A DNA stretch of 64,000 nt from Atherinomorus stipes (taxonomy: Eukaryota; Chordata; Actinopteri; Atheriniformes; Atherinidae): positions 1,165,001 through 1,229,000 of the forward strand of contig JALJCO010003410.1 of NCBI GenBank assembly GCA_023101725.1, in the 5' to 3' direction. Of the stretch, positions 11,884 through 24,216 are shown piece by piece. Both the position numbers and the translations under genes were made by a program. The notes below the pieces were generated by a model that saw only the letters and a program-made list of their open reading frames with translations, was not told the origin of the DNA and made no database searches. Every line of letters starts with the position of its first letter. The stretch's first letter is position 1.

Positions 11884-14052
11884 GGCCGTGTCTCAAACTG
11901 CACACTTGAGCATTTCAAACACTCTGAGTGTGTAGTGCCTTCATGCAGTCATTTCAGTGTGTAAATTCAGTGCACTGAAAGTACGAGGATGTTGCCCTGA
12001 TAATGGCCTGACTTTTTACTCTGGCGGCTTTGATGTCACCATTATGTGACACCATTAAAAGTGAATGTAAATAAGGACAAATCACCTAAAAAAAACTGCT
12101 TTGAGTTCACGTGGGGGGGGGGTTCGACTATTGTTTTGTAACAAAACATGGGTGAAATGAAGGAGTTTGTAGCAGATAATTCCTTATTTAGAGGCTTCAC
12201 ACAGTTGCCCCATCACTTCCATTATATCGGACATTCACTGATCTGGAGTGGATCTAAATATCTCCCGATGGAATTCAAGTTGCACCAAAACTGTCCAGGT
12301 GACTAAATGAACGCATTTCATATTTCATGCTAGAAAATAGGTGCAGATTGAAAAAAAAAACAAAAAAACAAAAACTAACTTCCCCCTTAACTTGTTTATC
12401 AGCTTGATTACAGATAGCAGGGCACAAAGCTCCAATGACTGTTATCCGGTCATGAGGTCAGCTTAATGAGGAATTCCCTTTTTTTTTTTTTTTTTTCGGG
12501 GGGCATTTTGCAGTTTTGGTGCCAAAATTGATTCTGAAATGAGAGGTTTAAAGTTGGTCTCCACTAAGAAATTGCAATTACAAAAATTGCTGCAACAGCT
12601 CCATCTGGTGGAGTTTAGAAGCAACATGAAGCCAACCTTCAAATACTTGGTCATTAATTGCAATCATTTTAGATAAAATCATTAGATAAATTTCACTTTC
12701 CCATAAACTGCATATAAGAAACACGTTCCATGTATAGTAAATACCCCCCCCTACACACACACGTGTGTATATATATATATGCTGATATGACGTAATAAAG
12801 AGAAAACCTGTTAAGGGTTTAGTACTTTTGTGCTTTTTGCCTCCTCCACAAAAGCAGAAAGTGACTCATCCCGTATCCTCTATAACGATTTCCAGGTGTG
12901 ATTATCTCTATCGATGGAACACATTCCCATCAAGGCTGCTTGCACAATCATGAGCCTATGTAAATGGGAAGTCCTTCCATCGTTATAATGTGAAGGTAGC
13001 TGCACAGTAATTTGTAGCTTTTGTCCAGTGCATTGAGTTATTGGCCCACTTCATCATAAAACACTTAACTGTAGCTTAAGCAAATCCACCATTTTATTTG
13101 TTGATATCATATGATGCAGCCTGTCTAATCAGCAATGGGGAGGGGAAAAGGCCAGGCTCTGTGCATGACTGCAGAATCCTTTGTGAGTCTACATTAAGTG
13201 CTAGACTTGCCACTTTCAATGGTGTAAAGTACAACTTTATACCATGCCATATCTAGGTGGCCTCAGCAAGCAGTGGCAGCACTGTCAGCAGCACTCGTGC
13301 TGCAAATAGCAGTGGTGGACAGCAGCAGTGTGGGATGAGCAAAAACCTTCGGGTACAATTTAAGTCAGAGAGTATGATACCATGATTGACACAGTAATAG
13401 TATAACTAGCCCGGTAGCTGTTAGATTAAAACTAGGATCATTCTCAAGTTTAGGTGGATGATAGTGTAACCACTTTGTTTTTACTGAAATAGAATTTCAG
13501 TTTTTGTGAATTTAGTACAGGTTATTGCAGCACAACAGAAATATTTATTTTGCAGAGGAAAGAAACATAAAAAGCTGTGTGTGGGCGCATTTGGTGTCTT
13601 TGTTTAATTTCACACTCTTATATCAGTACAACCTAATTGACTCTAGGTGTTTTCGTTAATTGGGTGTTGGTGGTAGCCTCGGATGGTATCAAATTCCCAG
13701 CCTGAATTATTGTCCCAGTCCATCCCAGTCAGCACAACACGGCAACTCTTCAACTCAAACACTAAGTGTGGTCTTCAGTTTCATGCGTATCACTCCACCA
13801 ATAGTCCCAACAAATATGAAACTTCTTTTCATCTGGAACCAAAATTAATCTTAGCTTACAATTGTAAGCTGAGATATTCATATTCACAAATTTGTTCAGT
13901 GTCTTGTACTGGCAACTGGCAAGTAGCCACACTGAATGGCAAGGCAGGCTCAAACTAAAATTGAGAAGTTGAATCCGTGAATTAGAGTAACAGAGTTGGA
14001 AAGAGTAACTAGTTAGATTACCACCTTACTGAAAAAGTAACACTGTTGTAAC

Positions 14053-14454
14053 TAGACATGTGCTGGTATGAAATTCTGACAGTATGATAACCTTGACCTA
14101 AAACATTATGGTTTCACGGTATACCATGGTGTTATGATTACGCTCGTAAATATTGTTTTTAAGTGTCTGGGTAAATAAAAACAACTTATTTTGGTTGATC
14201 AATGCCCTTTATTGGAGTATCTACTTGTTCCTTCGATGTTTAACGGCGTTGACATTTGCAAGCGACGGGAATTTACCGCCACCAACTGGGAGCGTGCGTC
14301 AGGACAGGCGGTGTACACCTCAAGTGCACTCTCTCCCTGTGTTTTATAAGACAGAATGAAGTTCATACTGCAGTCAAGGTATGAAGGTATGACGGAAAAT
14401 GTAATGGTTTTCATACCGTGGTATACCTTGAAACTGAAAATCAGCACATCCCTA
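14053..14454. mobile_element. hAT-like MITE
   Basis: The ends TAGACATGTGCTGGTAT and CAGCACATCCCTA are inverted repeats. An exact 8-bp direct repeat GTTGTAAC flanks the element (14045-14052 and 14455-14462), the duplication size of hAT elements. Sub-terminal GGTATGAAA/TTTCATACC text is also inverted. No transposase is present. Confidence 0.75.
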
Positions 14455-14797
14455 GTTGTAACTAGTTGCATTTCTTTTAATGCCATTGTTCCCATCACTG
14501 TTTAAATCTATTTATCAAAAATAATAAAAACAACTGCATCTAAAAATCACATACAATTTTAGTAAAATCTCCTCAACTGATTTGACATTTGGATCTGTCC
14601 ATATCGAACTACAATACATTTAAATTTAGGAATGCAACGCAACGTACTGAAATGCACTCGCAAGGGAAAGTATACTCATGAATGATTTGAACCAATCAGC
14701 AGTTAGATCAGATTAATGCCTTCAAAGTGCCACTTTCAAGGCTTTTAATCCTCTATATGAGGATTACAGTAAGCATTACTGCACGAATAAAACACAA

Positions 14798-15005
14798 TGG
14801 GCTATATGCATGACTCCACTACTTCCTGAACTTAGCTTTTCTGTTTTCTGTCTTTCATTATTGGACAAACGGATTGATCCAGGTGTGTCTGGTGAGTTAC
14901 TGAGGTCAGACACACCTGGATTAATCCGTTTGTCCAGTCATGAAAGATAGGAAACAGAGGAGCTCTACTAAGAACAGGAAGCAGTGGAGTCGTGCATATA
15001 TCCCA
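14798..15005. mobile_element. Compact fold-back element, about 97-bp arms
   Basis: The left arm (GGGCTATATGCATGACTCCA to GATCCAGGTGTGTCTG) is repeated in inverse on the right (CAGACACACCTGGATTAATC to GTCGTGCATATATCCC) around a loop of about 14 nt. The RNA or single strand would form a near-perfect hairpin. Fragments of the same family lie at 24205-24310 and 60236-60386. Confidence 0.8.
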
Positions 15006-16019
15006 TAAGTGGCTGTGTCCAGATTCAGAGAGTAGGTCCTTATAAGGACGCATCCTACCCAGTCTATGTAGACCAAAACATACTTTCTGTGGACACATGC
15101 TTCAGCGTTAGTGCTCGGAACATTTGTGTACATACAGTACTTGTTACAGCAGGTGAGACTGTACGGTGAGATGGTGAGACTTCCACCAAAACAGCGGTAG
15201 CAAGACTTTCGGTTCAAAAGATTGAGGCGGAGTCGAGCAGAAGGGCTAGAGCATAATGTCCCTACCGAAACGTTCAATACTGGAGGTCTCCATTAAGAGG
15301 ACTACAGAGCTCTTTGACTGAAAGGCCAGTCTGCACATCACAGCACATTTTCTGTGTATTTCCACAAACAGTTTACCTTAAACTGTTCGTATCTGTTGCA
15401 GCACTGTTTGTTACTCTGCAACAGGGAAGAAACATAATAAAGACACCAGTAGTTGTGGCCAAAGTCCAAGAGTGCTCTTCTGAACAACTCGCCGTTGTGT
15501 TTACCACTGATCTCGTGTTCACGCTTTTCTACACAAGAACATAAACATTCAAGCCTCAAACACACAACCAGATCATAACTGTCATCAGGGAGTGAACAGC
15601 TTCGTAGCATGCCACAATATACATTAGTGATTATGTCTAAATCATTTCATAAACATTACTTAAATCAAGTACAATACCACCGCGGATGCAGCAGAGGTCG
15701 CCACTGCGTCATTCATTGCCATTATTCAGCTCTGAAAGCAGTTTGAAAGTTCCGTCTCTTCCTCTACGTTCACAAGATGGCGTCCATTTAGTGCAAGTAG
15801 TGTGCTTCATTCTGCACTGCATTTTTGGGCGTGATTAGGGCAACATCCTGGTACTTTCAGTGCACTGAAATTGTCATTTAGATGACACCATGTGTGCAGT
15901 ATAAACTCAAAAACAGTGTTTGAAGTGCTTAAGTGCGCAGTTTGGGACACGGCCAAAGCACCTACTCGCACTAAACAAATGCCATGTTGTTGACGTAGAG
16001 GAAGAGGTGGAACTTACGA

Positions 16020-17348
16020 ACTTACTGGCTCAGTAGAGTTAGCACACATTAGCAGGCAATGCTAGTCCGTCACTTGCTATAAGTGTAGTGCTCTGTTTGG
16101 GTCAGCATTTAAGGTGTGTCTCATGTTCAAGTGTGCAGACTGTGAAGTGTGCAGACTACGTAGGCTACAGAGTGTGCTACGTAGTCCGCACACTCTGAAG
16201 CAGCCTCCTGAAACGGTAGGCTGCTAAAATGGGACATCCTAGCAGACGGGAATTACCCATACTGCTCCACTCTCATTATCTAGTAACGGCAGACTCCACA
16301 GCTGTATAGTTACAGCTTTCTTTCCGATTATTCCATCAGCTATGTTATTAGACAAAAAAAAGAGAAAGATCTAGAATGGAATAGATTTTATTCCTTTTCA
16401 TCTATCTGTCATTACCTGAACGTTGACACCCCACTATCCCCTTGTTAACCCATGAATAATATCAAACAAAGTGGATTTTCTGAGGCAAAATCTTTCTTTC
16501 TTTCTTTTTTATGCTTGCTCGCATATTTTTAAATTTTCCACAGCAATTATCTGTTTTCTTACCAGTAAACACTTCATTTAACACTTAAAAATCCATGAAT
16601 ATAACCAAATATTCCACTTGTAGCTCTGCAGCTTCCCTCCCATCTTCTGCAGGATGAAACTAAATACCTAACTTTGCCTGTTTTATTGATTTTTACAATA
16701 TTTCACATCACTTAAAAATGTCAAGTAGAATTGTAAAAAAAAAAAGATATGTTAAAAAAGTTGTTCCTTCTGTTTAAATATTTCCCTAACGTTAAGCCCA
16801 GTCATGATGATTAACTTTGTGTTTCAAAGTTACAAAAACTTTGTAACTATAATTTATTGTATATTGTGCGCTAAATATCTTATTTTCCTTTATTGTATTT
16901 AAACCCTTTTGTAGGTTTATTGTTCAAACCTTTCAGTGTGTTTGCTCTTGACATAACCGTACAGTATTGTAGAAAACTCCTTGTTACTCCCCTCACGAGA
17001 GTTTGTACATTCTGCTTATGTACATAAAGTTTTAAAAAAAAATCTTGCGTGCAATGAATTCTGGGATAGGCGAGGCCACAAAGGATACATGCGATTGACC
17101 CTTCGTTTCAGGCCAAACGGAGTGCAGGTTTGGAGGCTGGATTCGGAGGATCCTCCAGACGTTTTTGAAATGGGACAGGACTTGGCACGCTGCTGTGACG
17201 TATGCAGCCGACGATTCGCAGTCCGCACACTTCAACATGAGACAAACCCTGAGTGACAGTAGTGTGCACTACAGACAAAGTACACAGTGCGCACAACGCA
17301 CTGAATTCCAGTGCACTCGGGCAAGTGTGTGGTTTGAGACAGGCTCAC
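16020..17348. mobile_element. MITE (about 16111-17252) inserted in a second repeat
   Basis: The outer repeat (CACTTGCTATAAGTGTAGTG on the left, GTGCACTACAGACAAAGTAC on the right) occurs uninterrupted at 22645-22790. Here it is split by an element whose ends are GGTGTGTCTCATGTTCAAG and CACTTCAACATGAGACA. The inner element is related to the sequences at 40010-40590 and 62140-63680. The right edge lies only about 45 bp from the first E-box of gene B. Confidence 0.65.
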
Positions 17349-17392
17349 AGCCTTTGTCCTTCCATGCACTTCTCTTGCGGCCTAATTAGGAA

Positions 17393-17505
17393 CACCTGCC
17401 ATCATCTAACAACACCTGCATCCACTTGATTAAATAAGAGTGGAAGCATATAATCTTTTAGAGCGGTGGTAATGACTTATTGCTCTCTGACAAGATAAGT
17501 TGTCT
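17393..17505 (+). promoter_or_regulatory. Putative promoter of gene B
   Basis: Two CACCTG hexamers (17393-17398 and 17413-17418) precede TA-rich boxes (TAAATAAG from 17431, TATAAT at 17449-17454). About 35 nt further on come TCTCTGAC (17484-17491) and AGTTGTCT (17498-17505). The last two motifs recur in gene D with the same 14-nt start-to-start spacing. There they lie 77 nt before the ATG, against 73 nt here. TCTCTGAC is a plausible initiator. This is inference from two copies. Confidence 0.45.
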
Positions 17506-17556
17506 TTTTTCGGTTGTATCTGTCAGAGGTGATTTCTGGCAGCTATTGCTGAAGTT

Positions 17557-18930
17557 ATGGACTTTCTGAGGTGAGTCTTAAAACTTTGCTGTTTGAACCA
17601 AGTTGAAGAGTTTTGATATCGGAACTGACATCAATTTCAACTTTTTATTTAGATTGTTGCTGTTGTGCCAACTCCTGGTTGGAAGATATCAAATAAAAGG
17701 TAAGCTTGATGAAATGAGGTGTTATTGGCTGTTTGGCATGAACTAAAAATATATTTTCCAATAGCTTATCATATTGGATCTGCTGAGAAGAAGGGCAACA
17801 AGGATGTGCTGCTAGCCAGCTCTGAGCCCCAGTTTCCTGTACAGCCAGATTACCCAGTAGGAGATTCGGTACCTCCTAGCTACCCACCCAAGCTGCCTCA
17901 GAATTATGGACCCTTCCAACCACTTCCTGTAGAGCCAGTTTACAAAATCGGTGGTCCAGTTGCTCCTAGCTATCCACCCAAGCTGCCTCAGAATTATGGA
18001 CCCTTCCAACCACTTCCTGTGGAGCCAGATTTCCCAATTGGAGGTCCAGTACCTCCTAGCTATCCACCCAAGCTGCCTCAGAATTATGGACCCTTCCAAC
18101 CACTTCCTGTGGAGCCAGATTTCCCAATTGGAGGTCCAGTACCTCCTAGCTATCCACCCAAGCTGCCTCAGAATTATGGACCCTTCCAACCACTTCCTGT
18201 GGAGCCAGTTTACAAAATCGGTGGTCCAGTTGCTCCTAGCTACCCACCCAAGCTGCCCCAGAACTATGGACCCTTCCAACCATTTCCTGTGGAGCCAGAT
18301 TTCCCAATTGGAGGTCCAGTACCTCCTAGCTATCCACCCAAGCTGCCTCAGAATTATGGACCCTTCCAACCACTTCCTGTGGAGCCATATTTCCCAATTG
18401 GAGGTCCAGTACCTCCTAGCTACCCACCCAAGCTGCCTCAGAATTATGGACCCTTCCAACCACTTCCTGTGGAGCCAGATTTCCCAATTGGAGGTCCAGT
18501 ACCTCCTAGCTATCCACCCAAGCTGCCTCAGAATTATGGACCCTTCCAACCACTTCCTGTAGAGCCAGATTTCCCAATTGGAGGTCCAGTACCTCCTAGC
18601 TACCCACCCAAGCTGCCTCAGACTTATGGCTCTGAGTTGGTCTACCCAATGGGTCCAGTTGACCACAGCTACCAATCTAGAGTGGCTCAGCATTCTCAAA
18701 ACACACAATATCCTGTGGAGTCCCAACAACCAATGGAAAGCCAAGTACATCCCAGATCCATGCATCCTTCTGTTACAGTGGTTCCGGAGGGGCCATCTCA
18801 AGTGCCACCACAGCATGTTTCCCTGCCAGAGAAGTCTCGCTACAAGGCTAAGCAACCTGGTGAGCGTTTCAGGTTGCCTTACAAGCGACACTATGGCAAC
18901 CAGAAGCAAGGCCACCAAAAAGTACAGTAG
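17557..18930 (+). CDS. Gene B: secreted protein with nine 30-residue proline-rich repeats (3 exons)
   Basis: The exons are 17557-17570, 17653-17699 and 17765-18930, giving 1227 nt (408 aa plus stop). All introns are GT-AG with phases 2 and 1. The leader is MDFLRLLLLCQLLVGRYQIK; the mature start AYHIGSAEKKGNKDVLLAS aligns with the other family members. Nine copies of SYPPKLPQNYG are spaced by 30 residues (90 bp), with linkers of two kinds: VEPDFPIGGPVPP and VEPVYKIGGPVAP. The final copy reads QTYG. The C-terminal 100 residues are non-repetitive, Gln/His/Ser-rich, and end in a basic stretch (KSRYKAK, RLPYKRHYGNQKQ). There is no Cys outside the leader and no known domain. Tyr-Pro-Pro-Lys and Gln content suits a cross-linkable structural protein. 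Retention of a single long frame through the repeats argues that it is functional. Confidence 0.78.
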
Positions 18931-18986
18931 GCTGGTCTATTTTCGCTCACAACGGGAACATTTTTTTTTTTTTTTTTTTTTTTTTC

Positions 18987-18992
18987 AATAAA
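18987..18992 (+). terminator. AATAAA poly(A) signal of gene B
   Basis: It lies 57 nt after the stop and immediately after a 25-nt T run (18961-18985). The 3' UTR is very short and has no room for the extra UTR exon seen in genes C and D. Confidence 0.7.
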
Positions 18993-19019
18993 CTCCTTGC
19001 AGTGACATCTTGGGTGTGT

Positions 19020-20305
19020 GGGGTGTTTTTTTTTTTTTTTTTTTAAAATGTTGGAAGTAACAGTTCAGATTTTAACTGTTGGGTTAAAATGGCAACCTCC
19101 AGTTTACTGGTATTTTCTTCCACTTGGGAAGGAAAACCTTTCATTTTGAAGTCCACATTGACTATATGCAATAGGGTAACAATGTACAACTGCTGGTCCA
19201 ACGGGACTTTCCTACCACTCGGTCTAAAAAATGGTCCCAGCAATGGACCAAAGTGGTGAATGTTGCCAACAGATTTAAAACCTGCAGGGCAACCAATATG
19301 AATTTCACCACAACTTTAATACTGAAGGACCACAGCCATGTAGATTTAAATCAGTGGCTAGAGGGAACGATCGTGGGTCAAAGGTTTCAAATGGTCAGGT
19401 TTTTAAATGTGTGGAAATCAATGCTGAATAACATTGAAAAAGTGACTTGATTAGTTTTCATTTCGGTCATGTGTACAAGATGCTTGGGGAACCATCTGTT
19501 ATGTATTGCTTAGAGGTAGCTGCTGCAGCCGAATCTCCATTTAGAGATGAACTCTGTTCCAGCGGATCATCTGGAATATAAAGTCTGTCCAGGTGTGGTG
19601 TGAATTTCTCTCTACAGTTTGAGTCTGGCGCTACTGCTCCCTCCATATAGGAAATCGATAGGGTAGCCAGCGCAAAGCATTTTTACTATTGATCACGTGT
19701 ACAGGCTGCTTTTGGCTTTGAACTTGATGTTCAGAGGAACAGCACAAGACAAACTCAAACATGGCAGAAGCGGCTCCAGCAGCTGCGCTGGCTAATGCTG
19801 GCACTGCTGAGTCAAAGGAGAAGGGGATATGTTTGGCATTCAGGAAGGTGCATAAAACCTCAGCTGTAGAGGTGAGGTTAGGAAAGAAGATAAAGATGGA
19901 TAAAGCTTTTAGTCCCCCACAGGAGAAATTCAGGTGTCCTGTAGCAAAGACTCATACATGGGCATATTAAAAACTGGTTATAAAATACCATGTTACAAAG
20001 TTTACATATTCAGACTAAACTGTAAAGTCTTACAGTGGAGGGAAGAACAGATTTCCTAAAGTGCTCTGATCTGTAGCACAGGGAGAGGAGCTTGTTGCTC
20101 CCTTGGGCAGACAGGCTGTCAGAGAGGGTGCCTGGTGATGCTTAGGATGCTCTCCATCAGGGTCCTCATCCTTCTCTCCCACACAGCTCCAACAGAGTCC
20201 ACCTGCTCTACCACAGCCGATTGCTGTCCCTGAAGGTCATACCTTCCTCAGGAAATAGTTTACACTGTCCCTTCTGGTACAGAGTGCTTGCCTGAGCCAA
20301 CAATT
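19020..20305. other. Intergenic DNA, no gene seen
   Basis: It starts with another T run at 19027-19044. One small ORF at 19761-19970 begins with an Ala-rich stretch but has no recognisable domain or supporting splice pattern. I treat the rest as unannotated. Confidence 0.55.
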
Positions 20306-23300
20306 CAATTTAACTTTATTTGTATAGTATCCATTCATGACGTCACCTCAGGGCGCCTAACAGAAAATTCAGGTCAGATTCATAATAGCCTAGTTAAGGA
20401 AACCAACAGATTGGATCGAATCTTGACTTGACCTGGTCCAATCCCCCATCCTGAACAATCACGGAGTGGTGGCGACAGTGGGAAGGAAAACACCTTTTTA
20501 ACAGGGAGGAAAAACTTCTGGCAGAACCCGGCTCAGGTAGGGCGGCCATCTGCGTCAACCGGCTGGGGTGGAGAAGACAGAGAGACCAACAAACACTGCA
20601 ACATTATCCAGCCAGACCTGCTGAGAGAGGAGAACACAGTTAATGATGCAATACTGTCACAAGTTTCAACATGGAGAAGCAGAGCTGAGTGGGAAAGGAA
20701 GAGCCCAGTGCATCATGAATGTCCCGCAGCAGTCTAAACCTGTAGCAGCTTAACTAAGGGATGGCTAACCATCCCTGACTATAAGACTTATCAAAAAGGA
20801 AGGTTTTAAGCCTAATCTTAAAGGTAGAGAGGGTGTCTGCCTCCCGAACCTGAATTGGTAACTGATTCCACAATAGGGGGGCCTGATAGCCAAACGCTCT
20901 GCCTACCATTCTTCTCTTAGAAACCCTTGGAACTACCAGAAGACCTGCAGTTTGAGAGCGAAGCGCTCTGCTTGGAATATATGGAACTATAAGATCACTA
21001 ATGGAGCCTGGTCATGGAGAGCTTTATATGTGAGAAGAATTTTAAATTCCATCCTGAATTTAACAGGAAGCTAATGAAGAGAAGCTAGAACTGGAGAAAT
21101 ATGATCTCTCCTGCTGGTTCTAGTCAGAACCCTAGCTGCAGCATTCTGGATCAGCTGGAGACTTTTCAAGGCATATTTGGAGCAGCCCAATAATAAGGAA
21201 TTACAGTAATCCAATCTGGAAGTAACAAAAGTATGGACTAGTTTTTCTGCATCGTCCTGACAGAGGATGTCTCTAATTTTAGCAATATTACGTAGGTGGA
21301 AGAAGGCGGTTCTAGAAACCTGTTTTATATGTGAGCCGAAAGACAAATCCTGGTCAAAAATGACTCCAAGATTCTTCACTGTAGTGCTGGGAGCCAAATT
21401 AATGCCATCCAGATCAATTATAAGGCCAGATAATTCAGTCCTGATTTTTTTTCGGGTCCAAAAACTATAACCTCGGTCTTGTCTGAATTTAGAAGCAGAA
21501 AGTTCAGTGTCATCCAGGTCTTTATGTCACTAAGACATCTTTGTAATCTAACAAACTGATTGGTTTCATCAGGCTTCATAGGTAAGTACTGTATATCTGA
21601 GTGTTGTCTGCATAACAATGAAAATTTATGCCATGTTGTCTGATGATATTACCCAAAGGAAGCATATATAATGTGAAGAGAATTGGTCCGAGCACAGAAC
21701 CCTGGAGAACTCCATGAGTTACTCTGGTGTGTGATGAAGACTAGTTGACATTAACAAACTGAAATCTATCAGATAAGTATGACTTGAACCGGTCTAATGC
21801 AGTTCCTCTAATTCCAATAACATGTTCAAGTCTCAGTAGGAGAATATTGTGATCAATAGTTTCGAATGCTAACCTGACTCCACCAGATGGATTTGCTCTG
21901 CATATCCATCTGGGAACCAACCATTAAAAGCAGTTTTGGGAAGGAGCGAAAACACTGTTTAACTGATTAGATAAGGCATCTGTCTATCACCGCCTATGTT
22001 GGTGAAAGACAGGCCAAATCAACCAATCAGATCAAAGAAGCAAACGACCTACTAACAAAGCAACGAAGAAAACACGAGCAAAAACATATTTTCCTTTGAG
22101 AAAAGCCTCCAGAGCAGTGTTTTGCTTTTCTTTTAGTGAAGAAATACTCTGTAATTCCGATAAAACTTGAGCGATAGCCACGCTGACGCTAGTTGCGTCC
22201 ACTGAAGCCGCCATGTTGTTTAGACTGAACTGTCGCTTCTCATTGCGTCACACCTCAGTCCGCCTAAAAGCCAACTCTGAATCCAGCTTGAATCAAGTGA
22301 ATAAAGTTTGACTTTATTCATTTGAGTTTAAATTGTTTTGGTTCTAAATAAATAAATGTTATCCAAATAAAGTTTGGTTTTTTTCCAGTTTGTCTTGGTA
22401 ATTGAACTGGTAGTCATCTAAGTCCTCATTGTGAAATTTTATTTTATTTTTAAGTTGTCTTACATGTGATTTATATGAGATGTGAGGAGCCTCCCATTCA
22501 TTCTGACAGCAGCGGTCTGAACTGTGGTCTGACCCAAGATGGCCGATAGGCACGTCAGCCCAGCAGCCCAAGTGTATCTATCTGTGGCTCTGATGACAGT
22601 TATGATCAGGTTGCGTGTTTGAGGCTCAGTAGAGTTAGCTCACATTAGCTCGTCCGTCACTTGCTATAAGTGTAGTGCTCTGTTTGCGTCGGCATTTAGC
22701 GACAGTAGTGTGCACTACAGACGAAGTACACAGTGCGCACTACACACTGAATTCCAGTGCACTCGGGCAAGTGTGCGGTTTGAGACAGGCTCTACGATCT
22801 AAAAGGACAAGTACAGACAGGAGTCCTTTATCTGAAGCCATGAGAAGATCATTAGTAACCTTCACCAGTGCTGTCTCTGTACTATGATGAGCTCTAAAAC
22901 CATACTGAAACTTTTCAAACAGATTATTTTTGCTCAGATGGGCACAAAGTTGAGCTGAAACTGTTTTCTCAAGAATTTTAGACATAAAGGGGAGGGTGGA
23001 TATCAGTCTGTAATTAGCAAACCCTCCTGGATCAATATTACTGCAGTCTTAAATGACTGAGGTACATATCCTGTCAATAGAGATGAACTGATCAGATCCA
23101 ATATATATTTGTTAAGGAAAAACTTCCTTAAGCAGCTTGGTTGGGATGGGATCAAGAATGCAAGTAGAAGGTTTGGATGCTGCAATTAGTTTGGTTAACT
23201 CAGAAATCTGTACAGGACAGAAATGATCCAAACATAATTCAGCATCTACAGATGTCTCTAAACCTGCTGGGGGTAAGACGTCGTCAGTAGCTGGAAGGAT

Positions 23301-24216
23301 GTCATCGATTTTCTCTCGAACAGAAACTACTTTGTTGTAGAAGAAACTCATGAAGTCGTCACAGCTGAGAGTCGGGGGGATGCATGGCTCAACAGCACTG
23401 TTTTAAGGCTCGTAGCTGGGAATTAAACCAGGGAGCCTGCTTCTTCTAACAGATTTTCTTCTTTTTTAACGGAGCAACATTATATAGTAATGTACGGGTC
23501 GAAACTGCTATTTTATCAACAAGCTGATCAGTCTGAACTGGAGTAAAGCTTGAATAGATGCTTTCTGTGAAGTTAACATCTGGCATTGTAGAAAATAGTG
23601 ATGAAATAGATTCTTTAAACTTGGTAACAGCGCTATCTGATAAACATCTACTGTAATGGAATTTATTCTCAGCCATCGTGTAGTCAAGTAAAGTAAACTC
23701 AAAAGTTTTTAAGAAGTGATCAGACAGAACAGGATCGTGGGGAAAAACTTTCAGTTCCTCACTGTCAGTACCATATGTCAGGATGAAATCCAGAGTATGA
23801 TAATGAGAGTGAGTGGGTCCGTGGACATTTTGTGAAAAAACCAATTGAGTCTAGACTTAATACTTAAGTTGTCATTGTCATCATCAACATGAACATTAAA
23901 GTTGCCCAAAATGACAACTTTATCAGTATTCAACACAAAATCTGATAAAAAAAAAAAAGTCTGAAAATTCAGTCAGGAACTCTGAGTAAGGTCCAGGTGG
24001 ACGATACACAACAGCTAGCAGAAGTGCTTTCTTTGATTTCCAGTTAGGGTGAGAAAGGCTTAGAATTAAGTGTTCAAAGGAATTGTGACTAATCTTAGGT
24101 CTGGGATTAATAAATAGCCCTGATTGGAAAATAACAGCCACACCTCCTCCTCGGCCTGCGGCTCTAGGAACATGAAAATTTAAGTAATCTGGTGGCCTCA
24201 GTAACTGGCCAGACAC
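20306..24216 (-). pseudogene. L2-type LINE, minus strand, interrupted
   Basis: Read right to left, minus-strand fragments show the endonuclease end (GGGVAVIFQSGL, VYRPPGPYSEFLTEFSDF, 24216-23923; DHFLKTFEF, 23844-23446), the RT (ILDPIPTKLLKE, 23351-23112; [20 protein letters not shown], 22985-22740; then [12 protein letters not shown] near 21700), and the C-terminal part (LLLNSDKTEVIVFGP, 21618-21418; VKNLGVIFDQDLSF and RLDYCNSLLLG, 21397-21071). These are L2/Maui-clade hallmarks. Frames are broken repeatedly. A non-L2 segment at about 21873-22797 splits the RT just before its catalytic Asp motif. The 3' end (about 20306) is an AAATTGAATTG-type tail. Confidence 0.85.
21873..22797. mobile_element. 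Composite insertion within the L2 reverse transcriptase
   Basis: The sequence between the two RT halves is not L2. It contains, on the right (22645-22790), an uninterrupted copy of the repeat that is split by a MITE at 16020-17348. On the left is a block with a short minus-strand ORF (22214-22032, ELQSISSLKEKQNTALEAFL). Exact ends and target duplication were not resolved. Confidence 0.5.

Larger units (their letters stand above)
11884..15954. mobile_element. 4.1-kb inverted-repeat DNA element containing nested insertions
   Basis: The left end GGCCGTGTCTCAAACTGCAC and right end GTGCGCAGTTTGGGACACGGCC are inverted. The homology extends inward for about 110 bp (both arms contain a CAGTGCACTGAAAGTAC/GTACTTTCAGTGCACTG block and the GGGCAACATCCT block). 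The interior holds a hAT-like MITE (14053-14454) and a fold-back element (14798-15005) but no transposase ORF. An alternative is two separate MITEs in opposite orientation. Confidence 0.5.

Noticed and set aside
17812..18918. Long minus-strand ORF (368 aa) opposite gene B
   Set aside because: It is the complement of the 90-bp repeat, which happens to lack stops in that frame. It has no leader, no domain, and the plus-strand gene has splice and family support.
19761..19970. ORF beginning with an Ala-rich segment
   Set aside because: Short, no splice or promoter evidence, and the upstream block looks like a dispersed repeat.
22032..22214. Short minus-strand ORF resembling the start of a RecQ-like helicase
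   Set aside because: Only about 60 codons, no helicase motif I or later motifs follow, and it lies inside a composite repeat insertion.
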